Of a stretch of DNA of 64,000 bases, positions 1 through 11,328 are shown one piece after another. The notes under the pieces were generated by a model. It made no database searches. It worked only from the letters and a program-made list of their open reading frames with translations, and was not told where the DNA came from. The translations under genes were made by a program, and so were the position numbers. Source of the stretch: Cacajao melanocephalus (lineage: Eukaryota > Chordata > Mammalia > Primates > Pitheciidae); NCBI GenBank assembly GCA_963573385.1, contig CAUYLG010021622.1, forward strand, positions 41,213-105,212, given 5' to 3'. Numbering within the stretch: position 1 is the stretch's first letter; each line of letters starts with the position of its first letter.

Positions 1-458
1 GAAAATGGAAATACCAGGCAAGGAGTACATCATGATGTCAGCAGTTTCTGAGGGCCGGTCAAAATGCCAGAAAACACAACTGGTTTTACAATGCAAAAAA
101 TGTATCTGAATGTTCCCAAAAAATGAGGCAAAGATTTGTGATCATGGCAGGTAGATGTTTTGATATGGTGTGCCTAGAACCTAACACACCACCAATTAAA
201 GTGTATCGCTGGCATGCAAGGATGCAAAGAAAATGCTGCTACATGTGAGATGGAGCAGGCTCAAAGCTCCAGAAGGTGGGCACCCCAAATGAAACTCCTT
301 CGTCACTTCATCAATGATCTAAATCCAAGTTTCAGAAATTCTTCATCTATTCCTAAACTTTACAGCATGTTGAGAAACAATGACCACCAAAATGTTAACA
401 CAAACAATCTCATATAACTGACAAAGGATTGCTATGCAGAACATATTAAGAACTCATA
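1..458. other. Unassigned AT-rich sequence
   Basis: No gene, Alu or clear repeat is visible. The 67-codon open frame at 214-417 has no family I recognise and no coding context. Old L1 sequence begins somewhere after it. Confidence 0.4.
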
Positions 459-756
459 GGCCAGGCACGGTGGCTCATGCCTGTAATCCCAGCACTTTGA
501 GAGGTCAAGGCGGGCAAATCACTTGAGGTCAAGAGTTTGAGACCAGCCTGGCCAACATGGCGAAACCCTGTCTCTACTAAAAATAAAAAAATTAGTCAGG
601 TGTGATGGTGCATGCCTGTAATCCCAGCTACTCGGGAGGCTGAAGCAGAAGATTGCTTGAACCCAGGAGGCAGAGGTTGTGGTGAGCTGAGATCGCACCA
701 TTGCACTCCAGCCTGGGTGATAAAAGTGAGACTCTGTCTCAAAAAAAAAAAAAAAA
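459..756 (+). mobile_element. Alu (full length)
   Basis: Complete dimer from GGCCAGGCACGG to a 16-base poly(A). Confidence 0.95.
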
Positions 757-956
757 CATCTTACAAACTAGTAAGAAAAAGACAAACAACCCAACAGAAA
801 AAATAAGCAAAATACTCCCTTATCAAAAGACGAAACCTGAATAGTCTGCAAACATATGAAGAGATGTTCAACCCCACTGGTAATCTGGGAAGTGGTAATG
901 GAAAAAAATGAGACATCAAATGAAAATTTATGTTTGCACAAAAACCTATACATAAG

Positions 957-1656
<700 letters not shown>

Positions 1657-1726
1657 TCAATGAGTGATGGTTGAACAGACTGTGGTCCATCTATACCATG
1701 GAATACCAACAATAAAAGGGATGGAT

Positions 1727-2072
<346 letters not shown>

Positions 2073-2114
2073 TGAAAAAGGCCAGTCTCTAACAGTTATA
2101 TACTGCAAGGTTCC

Positions 2115-2416
2115 TTTTTTTTTTTTTTTTTTTGAAGATAAAGTCTCACACTGTTGCCTGGACTGGAGTACAGTGGTGCAGTCTCAGCTCACTACGACCT
2201 CTGCCTCCTGGGTTCAAGCGATTCTCCTGCTTCAGTCTCCTGAGTAGCTGGGATTACAGGCACCCACCACCACACCCAGTTAATTTGTTTGTATTTTTAG
2301 TAGAGATAGGGTTTCGCCATGTTGGCCAGGTTGGTCCTGAACTCCTGACCTCATGATTCGCCCACTTTGGCCTCCCATAGTGCTGGGATTAGAGGCATGA
2401 GCCACTGTGCCCGGCC
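2115..2416 (-). mobile_element. Alu (full length, antisense)
   Basis: Complete antisense dimer. GCAAGGTTCC before and GCATGGTTCC after are its target-site duplication. Confidence 0.95.
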
Positions 2417-2449
2417 TGCATGGTTCCTTTTATACAACATTTTGTTTAA

Positions 2450-2878
<429 letters not shown>

Positions 2879-3042
2879 TTTTTTTTTAATTAATTAATTT
2901 AATTTAATTTAATTTTTTTTTTTAAGAAAGGGTTTCACCATGTTGGTCAGGCTGGTCTTGAACTCCCAACCTCAGGTGATCTGCCTGCCTCGGCCTCCCA
3001 GAGTGCTGGGATTACAGGCATAAGCCACTGTGCCCAGCCTGA
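2879..3042 (-). mobile_element. Left-arm-only Alu, antisense
   Basis: A T/TTAA-rich head (2,879-2,926) is followed directly by GGTTTCACCATG and the left monomer to GTGCCCAGCC. The right monomer is missing. Confidence 0.8.
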
Positions 3043-3065
3043 ATAAACATTTAAATAAAAAGAGA

Positions 3066-3121
3066 CACCGGTGCTGCCTCGTCTCGGCTAACCCTGGCTG
3101 GGCGGCCCTGTGAAGCAGCTC
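3066..3121 (+). other. Short GC-rich polyadenylated insert of unknown origin
   Basis: About 55 bases, starting GGTGCTGCCTCGTCTCGGCT and ending before an 18-base poly(A), are flanked by the repeated GAGACACC. The form (poly(A) plus target-site duplication) is that of a 5'-truncated retrocopy. The sequence is neither Alu, 7SL nor U6, and I do not recognise the source RNA. Confidence 0.45.
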
Positions 3122-3527
3122 AAAAAAAAAAAAAAAAAAAGGGAGACACCATGTTTCACCTATGAGATTGGCAAATAAATTTTAAAATCTCACAGTATAA
3201 AGTTTTGGCAAGATGTAAGAAACATGAAGCCTTCTTCCACTGCTGCTGAGAGTATAATTAGCTATGGCCACTTTTGAGAGTAACATGACAAGCAACCAGT
3301 GAAATTTAAAATATCACCCTTCATTGCACAACATTCACCTTCTGGGGCATATATATCCTAGAGAAATTATTCTGCATGGGCCTAAAAAAATTTGCAAATT
3401 TGCGTGTAAGGGTTTATAATAGCAAAGGAGTGAAAACAATGTAAATATCCTCTAATAGGTGAATGGACAAATAAAACAGTTTACAAGCAGTAAAAATTAA
3501 TGAACTAGATGAGAATGAACACATGAA

Positions 3528-3533
<6 letters not shown>

Positions 3534-3574
<41 letters not shown>
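3534..3574 (+). repeat. (CA) microsatellite, about 20 units
   Basis: An uninterrupted AC dinucleotide run following an imperfect ACACATACAC lead-in. It is likely polymorphic. Confidence 0.95.
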
Positions 3575-3576
<2 letters not shown>

Positions 3577-3614
3577 CAGATTTAAGAAGCAAGTTACGGA
3601 TTGATATTTATTTA

Positions 3615-4104
<490 letters not shown>

Positions 4105-4226
4105 TTTTTTTTTGAGACTGGGTCTCGCTATGTTGCTTAGGCTGCTTTTAAACTCCTGAGTTCAAGGGTCCTTCCACCTCAGCCTTCCGAATAGCTGGGA
4201 CTATAGGCACATACCACCGTGCCCAG
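4105..4226 (-). mobile_element. FLAM-like Alu monomer, antisense
   Basis: A single, divergent Alu left monomer (GAGACTGGGTCTCGCTATGTT to GTGCCCAG). The divergence fits an old free monomer. Confidence 0.75.
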
Positions 4227-4937
4227 TTTATATCATTTTTATAATATTGGGAGGAAGGAAAATAAGTGGGACTTGGGATTAGGGTGGTTGAAGGGAATGT
4301 TAACTGTATCTGCAATATTTTAATTATCTAAAAGTAATTCTTTGGCCAAGTATAAACACAAACGTTTTCTTTTGTAGTTACAATTAATAATTGAAAGATA
4401 TTTTATAGTATAAAAATTTGGAGTCTAAGTTAATGTTTCATAAATTGAGGTCTGAGCTCATTTCTCTTTTTTTTTTTTTTTTACCAGTGTCATGTGATAC
4501 TAGCGCATTTCTCAAGATAGAAAAACACTGAAGTATTTATTGATTCATCCTTGCCAAATTCATGAGTGACTAATTTATAAACTAGAATGACCATTTGTGT
4601 TAATTTCCAAAGAAAGGGGCTAGAGACTCAATGAACAAATGGATAGTACAAAACCTGGGCTCTCCTTTTCTTACCAGCACTGCAATTAATTGGATTAATC
4701 AGGCATTAAGCCCTTTATGAGATGTGGCTGGCACCCTAGTTAGATCATGTGCAAAACATCTGCTGTTTTGGGGATTTGTAGGAACTCCATGCAATTCTAC
4801 AAGTCTCCTTTTCTTATTTAAAATGAATGGATTAGACTAAATATCTGAGATGAGACTAAATACTCTTCTGGATCTTAGATTCTAATTCATCCGTTTATAT
4901 AGTAGTTCTTTTTCAATTTAATCTTTACAAATTAGTT
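4227..4937. other. Intergenic unique DNA
   Basis: No gene or clear repeat apart from an interior T-run at 4,466-4,482. The base composition is AT-rich. Confidence 0.5.
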
Positions 4938-4970
4938 GTTCTTCTTCTTCTTCTTCCTCCTCTTCCTCTT

Positions 4971-5002
<32 letters not shown>

Positions 5003-5018
5003 TCTTCTTCTTCTTCTT
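4938..5018 (+). repeat. (TTC)/(CCT) polypyrimidine microsatellite
   Basis: About 80 bases of almost pure C/T, mostly TTC units with CCTCTTCCTC interruptions. It abuts the poly(T) head of the next antisense Alu, from whose tail it probably grew. Confidence 0.9.
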
Positions 5019-5217
5019 TTTGAGATGGAGTCTTGCTCTTATCGCCCAGGCTGGAGTGTAATGGTGTGATCTCAGCTCACTGCAACCTCCCCCTCTGATT
5101 CTCCTGCCTCAGCCTCCCAAGTAGCTGGAATTACAGGCACCCACCACCATGCCTAATTTTTATATTTTTAGTAGAGATGGGGTTTCACCATGTTGGCCAG
5201 ACTGGTCTCAAACTCTA

Positions 5218-5956
5218 GCCAGATGGCTAGAAAGTACTAGAATCAAGATTTCAAGAGTCTGGCTCTAAATCCTCTGCAGAGGCTTTTGTTAAGAGCTAAG
5301 TCTCACGCCTGTAATCCCAGCACTTTGGGAGGCCGAGCTGGGCGGATTACCTGGGTCAGGAGTTTAAGACCAGCCTGGCCAACATGGTGAAACCCTGTCT
5401 TTACTAAACATACAAAAATTATGGCCAGGTGCAGTGGCTCATGCCTGTAATACCAGCACTTTGGGAGGCTGAGGCAGGCAGATCACGAGGTCAGGAGTTC
5501 GAGACCAGCCTGGTCAAAACAGTGAAACCCGTCTCTACTAAAAATACAGAAAATTACATGGTGAAAACCTGTCTCTCCTAAAAATATTAAAGTTAGCTGG
5601 GCATGGTGGCATGTGCCTGTAATCCCAGCTACTCAGGAGGCTAAGGCAGGAGAATCAATTGAACCAAGGAGTTGGAGGTTGCATGAGCCAAGATGGCACC
5701 ATTGCACTCCAGCCTGGTGACAGAGATAGACTCCGTCTCAAAAAAAAAAAAAAAAAAAAAGAAAAAAAAATTAGTCAGGTGTGGTGGCAGGCACCTATAA
5801 TCCCAGCTACTCCAGAGGCTGAGGTAGGAGAATCACTTGAACCTGGAGCGGAGGTTGCAATGAGCTGAGAGTGCCCCACTGCACTCCAGCCAGGGCAACA
5901 GAGCGAGACTATGTCTCAAAAATAAATCAATACATAAAATAAACCACACAAAAAAA
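5218..5956 (+). mobile_element. Composite insert: 80-base leader plus Alu, with a second Alu nested
   Basis: The leader 5,219-5,300 is homologous, in inverted orientation, to the sequence flanking the antisense Alu at 13,985-14,283. It is followed by a sense Alu (5,300-5,422 and 5,771-5,925) split by another sense Alu (5,423-5,770). The A-rich end at about 5,915-5,956 closes the unit. The simplest reading is Alu retroposition with a 5' transduction. Confidence 0.55.
5423..5770 (+). mobile_element. Alu nested inside an Alu
   Basis: A complete sense Alu with an enlarged middle (two copies of a GTGAAAACCTGTCTCTCCTA-like A-rich linker) inserted at AAAAATTA of the host Alu. Confidence 0.85.
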
Positions 5957-6060
5957 CGATGTTGACCAGGCTGGTCTCAAAACTCCTGAGCTTAAGCAAT
6001 CCACCTGCCCCAGCCTCTCTAAGTGTTGGAATTACAGGTGTGAACCACTGCACCTGGCCA

Positions 6061-6359
6061 GCTATTTTTCTTCTAAGGAAAAAAAGAGACTGCTGTGCTT
6101 ATGGAGTAGCCATTCCTTATTCCTTTACTTTATAAAAAGAAAAAAAGGATGGGTGGTTTTACTTTGAAACTTTCAAAACTATTTGCAAATACAGTTTTTC
6201 TCTAACTAGTTAGTTTGCAGTAGAGAGTTTCAATTCAAGGTCAGAGGAGGAAGCCAACTAATGAAATGCTCACTAAATGATTTGTCAGTGTTTCATATTT
6301 TCTTTATCATTAGTTAGCTTTCCCTACACCAACACTTTAGGGAGTCAATGGAATTTTAT
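6061..6359. other. Intergenic unique DNA
   Basis: AT-rich sequence with no recognised repeat or gene. Confidence 0.45.
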
Positions 6360-6399
6360 AGGGTTAGGCCTTAGAAAGACTGGGAGGCCAGTAGCACTG

Positions 6400-6910
6400 T
6401 TCAAGCACATGGGCTGTCTGTGTTCGAAGCCTGACCTGTCACTTGTTCACTTTCTGACCTTGAGCAGATTACTTGAAGTCTCTCAACCTGTTTCTTCATG
6501 GGGATAACAAAAGTACTTCTAGGGAGTTTGTGAAAACTTATAAAGAGGTTAAAAACGGCCAGTCGCAGTGGCCCACGCCTGTAATCCCAGCACTTTGGGA
6601 GGCCGAGGTGGGCGGATCACCTGAGGTTGGGAGTTCAAGACCAGCCTGACCAACATGGAGAAACCTCATCTCTACTGAAAATACAAAATTAGCCAGGTGT
6701 GGTGGCGCATGCCTGTAATCCCAGCTACTGGGGAGGCTGAACCAGGAGAATTGCCTGAACATGGGAGGCAGAGGGTTGCAGTGAGCCAAGATCGCACCAT
6801 TGCACTCCAGCCTGGGCGACAAGAGCGAAACTCTGTCTCAAAAAACAAAAATTTAATAAAAAGAGGTTAAAAACATTGCCTGGCATATAGTAAGCACCCA
6901 ATAAATAAGA
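6400..6910 (+). repeat. MIR split by an Alu
   Basis: MIR core (CACTTGTTCACTTTCTGACC, CTCTCAACCTGTTTCTTCAT) runs to 6,555. It resumes after the Alu at about 6,868 with TGCCTGGCATATAGTAAGCA. The Alu's target-site duplication AAAGAGGTTAAAAAC lies inside the MIR. Confidence 0.85.
6557..6852 (+). mobile_element. Alu (full length) inside a MIR
   Basis: Complete sense dimer flanked by AAAGAGGTTAAAAAC on both sides. Confidence 0.95.
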
Positions 6911-8424
6911 ATAAGAAATATTTGAATAGTCATTACTTTATGCCGGGAACTACGATAAGAGCTGTATACTTATTAACAATAAGCTATTACTAGTATTACT
7001 AATTCCTAGTTCAGGATTTAGCTTAGTAAATTTTCTGCTTCAGAAGCAAATATGAGAGGTGAAAACATCAACTTATTCTCCTCAGTCTGAGTTACATACT
7101 TTCCAAATAAAGTCATAGAGCACCATTTCCTTGCTGTCAGGGAAAACAAGACATGGGTTTATATGATATCACCTATCCCCTCAATTTAACAGCAGAATCT
7201 AAGGCATGTACTCTGCAGTTGGGCATTTAAGCAGAAATTAAGAGTTGGCAGGTATTGTTGCTCAACTGGTACCCATTTTAGGAATGATGCTGAATCATAG
7301 CATTTTAGCTGGTCTTCCTTCAGGACACTTAATACTTTCTATGATCCTTGTTATACTGCAAGTTCTGTAAGGGCACACTCTATGTCTTAATTAGCCACTT
7401 TTGTAACCCCTGCAATGCTGTGAGCATGAGACTGAACACTGGAGGAGAGGAGGGGAATAAAACATCTCCAGGGAAGAGGAATGTAATGGGAGCCTCTTAA
7501 AGTCCCACTGGCAGCTTATCTTTTGAGTGAGCTTTTTCCTAATTTCACACATCTCTAGTAAAATAGGTGTACCAAAGGGCATATCCAGGCAATACAAGTA
7601 ATTGTAGTTAAATTCCACCATACACCTTTTCTGGGGATAGTCATAGTGCTTCACGATCAGCCTGGCTCTATTGATAATAGTCATTACAGGAAGCTGCATG
7701 CCAGGTAGAAAGAGCCATTAGCTATTACTACTCCAGTGCCAAGAAGTAAAGACCACATTGTATTTCCATTTCTTCTCCTTAAGTCTTTTAAAACCCTATA
7801 GAACATTATGTCCAGTATCTCTATTTCTCACTCACTTTCATTTTCTATAGCTATAAAAAAATTTTCTTTTTGCTTGCCTACATGCAGAAAAAAAATTTTA
7901 GTATTAGGAATATTCCATTCCTGCATCTATAAGGAATAGCAAATATTTTATACAGCACTATGGTTGGAATGGTAAACAAAAATAAGTCAGAAAATATTAA
8001 TTTTTGGCTCCTTTGGTAATTTTAACTTGTCCTCTTGGTGTGGTGTGGACGCACCCAGGTTGGACTTCACACACAGCCTCTTGCATTATGTTGACTCATT
8101 GTTAGAGCTCAGAAGTCACCACCTAAGTGTCTGATTGCTATACTGTACATTACCTGAAGATACTATAAAGATTAATCAGATTACAGAGGGGAAATCTATA
8201 AAACTGAGTAAGCTTCTTGGTAATAAAACTATATAAATACAAAATACTATTTTATTATTGGCAAATAATATATTGTGTTTTAGCATAAGACATAAGCTGC
8301 TAGGCATTTATTCAATCTGATTGGAAATGGGGACTTTTTATACTGAATCTAAAAACATTTTTACTTTAGATTGCTTTGATTAAAAAATTTTACCTTAGGT
8401 TGCTTTGATTAAAAAAATGTTTAA
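6911..8424. other. Intergenic unique DNA with an L2-like trace
   Basis: About 1.5 kb without Alu. Near 7,330-7,390 the pattern GCAAGTTCTGTAAGGGCACACTCT resembles an L2 3' end. I see no exon or RNA gene. The 102-codon minus-strand frame at 7,391-7,699 has no recognisable domain. Confidence 0.45.
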
Positions 8425-8735
<311 letters not shown>

Positions 8736-8742
8736 GGGCTAG

Positions 8743-8842
8743 GTGCTCACTTCGGCAGCACATATACTAACATTGGAACGACACAGAGAAGATTAGCATG
8801 GTCCCTGTGAAGGATGACACGCAAATTCGTGAAGCATTCCAT
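8743..8842 (+). pseudogene. U6 snRNA retrocopy
   Basis: The sequence starts GTGCTCACTTCGGCAGCACA and ends GTGAAGCATTCCAT, matching U6 nearly end to end. It has several substitutions and small deletions (for example in the CCCTGCGCAAGG region) and a 17-base poly(A) tail instead of the Pol III T-run. No U6 proximal sequence element or TATA precedes it, because an Alu tail abuts it. It is a dead, L1-mobilised copy. Confidence 0.93.
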
Positions 8843-8866
8843 AAAAAAAAAAAAAAAAAGTTGGGT

Positions 8867-9164
8867 TGGCCACAGTGGCTCACGCCTGTAATCCCAGCAC
8901 TTTGGGAGGCCGAAGTGGGCTGATCACCTGAGGTCGGGAATTCGAGACTAGTCTAACCAACAGGGAGAAACACTACTACTCTACTAAAAATACAAAGCCG
9001 GACATGGTGGCGCATGCCTGTAATCCCAGCTACTTGGCAGGGTGGAGGTTGAGGCAGGAGAATCGCTTGAACGTGGGAGGCAAAGGTTGCGGTGAGCCAA
9101 GATCGTGCCATTGCACTCCAGCCTGGGCGACAGAGCAAGACTCTGTCCCAAACAGAAAAAAAAA
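8867..9164 (+). mobile_element. Alu (full length)
   Basis: Sense Alu that begins immediately after the U6 poly(A), so the Alu, U6 and Alu are stacked head to tail. Confidence 0.93.
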
Positions 9165-9351
9165 GTTTAAAATATCATTGGTCCTTAAAGTTATACCTTC
9201 ATTCTTTGATAATTACTACGTTGAACACAATCTGCTAACTGCTTAACCATGATTAAGTAATCACTAGTGATTTGAACCCAGGTTTAATGCCTGACTCTCA
9301 ACACATGCTCTGCCTTCTCAAGACCATGATTTCAAAAATCGTAACTCTGGG

Positions 9352-9411
9352 ATCCAGGAGAGGCGGCTCATGCCTGTAATCCCAGGGACAGAGCGAGACC
9401 CCACTCTTAAA
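9352..9411 (+). mobile_element. Alu remnant with a large internal deletion
   Basis: The 5' end GGCGGCTCATGCCTGTAATC is joined directly to the 3' end ACAGAGCGAGACCCCACTCT. About 230 bases of the middle are gone. Confidence 0.8.
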
Positions 9412-10149
9412 AAGAAATCATAGCATTGAACTAGGGGATTCCATTGAGATGAAACTTGGGGCAAAACAATGAGACTTGGGACTCTTCCTTGTTTTGTTTC
9501 AAGTAAAGCCATTCTAGAATGAGACACAAAATTCTAAAATATTTTATAGTGAACAACTGAAATTGGGTTTCATCTCGACAAGACTATGTAGGACTATATA
9601 CACACACCTCTTTTGGAGAAAATACCGAATATAAACTGAAGTCCATCCCTGAATATGACAGACCAGGTTAAATGGTTCTCCTGGCCCTCCCTGGGGATGT
9701 CACTCATAAACGAAGATAAACGTCACAGTCTGGGCCCCACTCCCTTCCATGCTCATGACCTTCCCACGGAGGCCCCTCGCCCTCACCAGGCACGCTCATG
9801 TTGGGAAGATACATCAGTCCTGGCGGAGAAAGCAGCAAGGCCTTTCCCTGGCTCGCAAAAACCAGTACAAATCTTACAGCCTGTATCCCACAGCCGTGAC
9901 CACCGTGATCTGGCACCCCTTTTCTGCAATCTTAAACGTATCTGGAAATCGGGCCGGGCTCTGAAAGCCAAGAGCCTGGTAGGAGCCCGAGAACGACGAA
10001 AAACTTTCTGTGGCCCCATGATAATCGCAGTCACTGCATCGAGACCCGTCCCCTGGCATCCCTAGGCTCCAGCTGGCAAGAGAGACCACCAAGGCGGGGG
10101 ACAGCCAGATTTCCATCCCGTCGGGCAGAGCACGGACCCATGTAGGAAG
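9412..10149. other. CNBP upstream flank
   Basis: Unique DNA whose GC content rises towards the promoter. The overlapping open frames on both strands here follow from GC bias, and I see no splice-supported or known exon. Confidence 0.5.
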
Positions 10150-10167
10150 GGCCTGAGGTCCAATGGG

Positions 10168-10190
10168 ACTATAATCCCGGCGGCAAAGGC
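10168..10190 (+). promoter_or_regulatory. ZNF143/Staf-like site
   Basis: ACTATAATCCCGGCGGCA resembles the ACTACAATTCCC-type core bound by ZNF143 (Staf), with a few mismatches. It lies about 200 bases upstream of exon 1, as such sites often do. This is a motif match only. Confidence 0.4.
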
Positions 10191-10293
10191 CGCGCGCGTG
10201 GCACGCCGGGAAAAGCAGCGGCGCGCAGAAACACCAGTCCCGCCCCGCGCCGCGCCGCGCTCCAGCAGGGCGGCCCTCCCGCGGGCGTCTCTG

Positions 10294-10324
10294 ATTGGAC
10301 TGCTGAACCCCGCGCGCTGATTGG
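10294..10324 (-). promoter_or_regulatory. Pair of inverted CCAAT (NF-Y-type) boxes
   Basis: CTGATTGG occurs twice, with ATTGG at 10,294-10,298 and 10,320-10,324, 26 bases apart. This is between two and three helical turns. Paired NF-Y sites 50-100 bases upstream of the start are common in TATA-less promoters. Confidence 0.6.
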
Positions 10325-10369
10325 CCGCGTGGGCGAGGCGGAGGAGAGCCGTGCGCAGCGGCGTATGTG

Positions 10370-10497
10370 GGGCCGTGTGCAGACCCGCGTGTGGCGCAGG
10401 CAAGGACCCTCAAAATAAACAGCCGCTACCTTGCGAGCCGTCTTCTACAGGCCTGCCTCTGAGACTCCGTCGCTGTGGGCCCGCTCCGACGCGGAAG
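10370..10497 (+). other. CNBP: CNBP exon 1 (5'UTR)
   Basis: This non-coding leader is GC-rich and ends at the donor GCGGAAG|GTGAGG. It contains no start codon used for the protein, which begins in exon 2. The 5' boundary is inferred from the distance to two inverted CCAAT boxes at 10,294 and 10,320 and is uncertain by tens of bases. Confidence 0.7.
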
Positions 10498-11021
10498 GTG
10501 AGGGCTGGGGGAGGGGGCCGGCGCTGAGGGAGCCGCAGTGCGGACCGGTTCTGAGGCGGAGAGGGTAGGGAGCGGCGAGGCGGCGATGGCGGCTGCACTT
10601 TGGCCTGCGCCGCTGCTGCGTCAGGCGGGAAGCTCGGCTGCTGCCGCCTCCTCGGACCCTAGTTTCTGGCCCACCGCTGTCGGACGACACTGCTGCCCTC
10701 TCTTCGTCCTGGGAAGCTGGGTCGCCGAGCATGGGGGCCTCTCGGCGCCAGGGCCGCACCCCAGGCCGCAGGCTTAGGGCAGAGGAGGCCCGGGCCCGTG
10801 CGCCCTTGGGGGTGAGGCCCTAACGCGTCGAGGGTCGCGGAATGAGGGGCAGAGGGTGGATTTGGCGGGAACTCGGTGGAAGGAGTCCGCGTGGTGGGGA
10901 AAGGCTCCCGGCTGCGGACGAACGGGGAATGGGGTGGGTATAGTCGTGCAGACCATGTGCTGGGGTCGTGAGCCTGACGGGCAATGTGCCAAGGGTTTTG
11001 GGGGCCTTAGAAAAGGATTCT

Positions 11022-11328
11022 TAGTCCGGGCGCAGTGACTCACGCCTGTAAGCCTAACGCGTTGGGAGGCCGAGGCGGGCGGATCACGAGGTCAGAAGTT
11101 CGAGACCAGCCTGGCCAACATAGTGAAGCACCGTGTCTACTAAAAATACAAAAACTAGCCGGTCATGGTGGTGCGCGCCTGTAGGCCTAGTTACTCGGGA
11201 GGGTGAGGCAAGAGAATCGCTTGAGCCCGGGAGGCGGAGGTTGTGGTGAGCCAAGATCGCGCCACTGCACTCAGCCTGGGCAACAGAGCGAGACTCCGTC
11301 TCACACACACACACACACAAAATAAATA
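11022..11328 (+). mobile_element. Alu (full length) with a (CA) tail
   Basis: Sense Alu early in CNBP intron 1, rich in CpG. The tail has become (CA)9 followed by AAATAAATAAA. Confidence 0.94.

Larger units (their letters stand above)
5017..6060 (-). mobile_element. Antisense Alu split by a composite insertion
   Basis: The 3' half of the Alu is at 5,017-5,217 and the remainder at 5,957-6,060. Both halves carry the ATGTTG(G/A)CCAG(A/G)CTGGTCTCAAA segment, as expected for a target-site duplication around the 5,218-5,956 insert. Confidence 0.7.
10150..10620 (+). promoter_or_regulatory. CNBP: CNBP CpG-island promoter
   Basis: A sharply GC- and CpG-rich block sits in an otherwise AT-rich and CpG-poor region. 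It spans untranslated exon 1 and its donor. I see no TATA box at a useful distance. It contains a CCAAT at 10,160, inverted CCAAT boxes at 10,294 and 10,320, and GC-box-like CCGCCCC sequence near 10,240. This is the usual build of a housekeeping promoter. Confidence 0.85.

Noticed and set aside
4938..5018. TTC/CCT tract considered as the DM2 or another expansion repeat
   Set aside because: It lies 5 kb upstream of the CNBP promoter, outside the gene. It has no CCTG units and is an Alu-tail microsatellite.
9874..10413. 179-codon minus-strand frame across the CNBP promoter, and other overlapping frames at 9,650-10,780
   Set aside because: CpG-rich DNA has few stop codons. There is no recognised domain, and frames are open on both strands at once.
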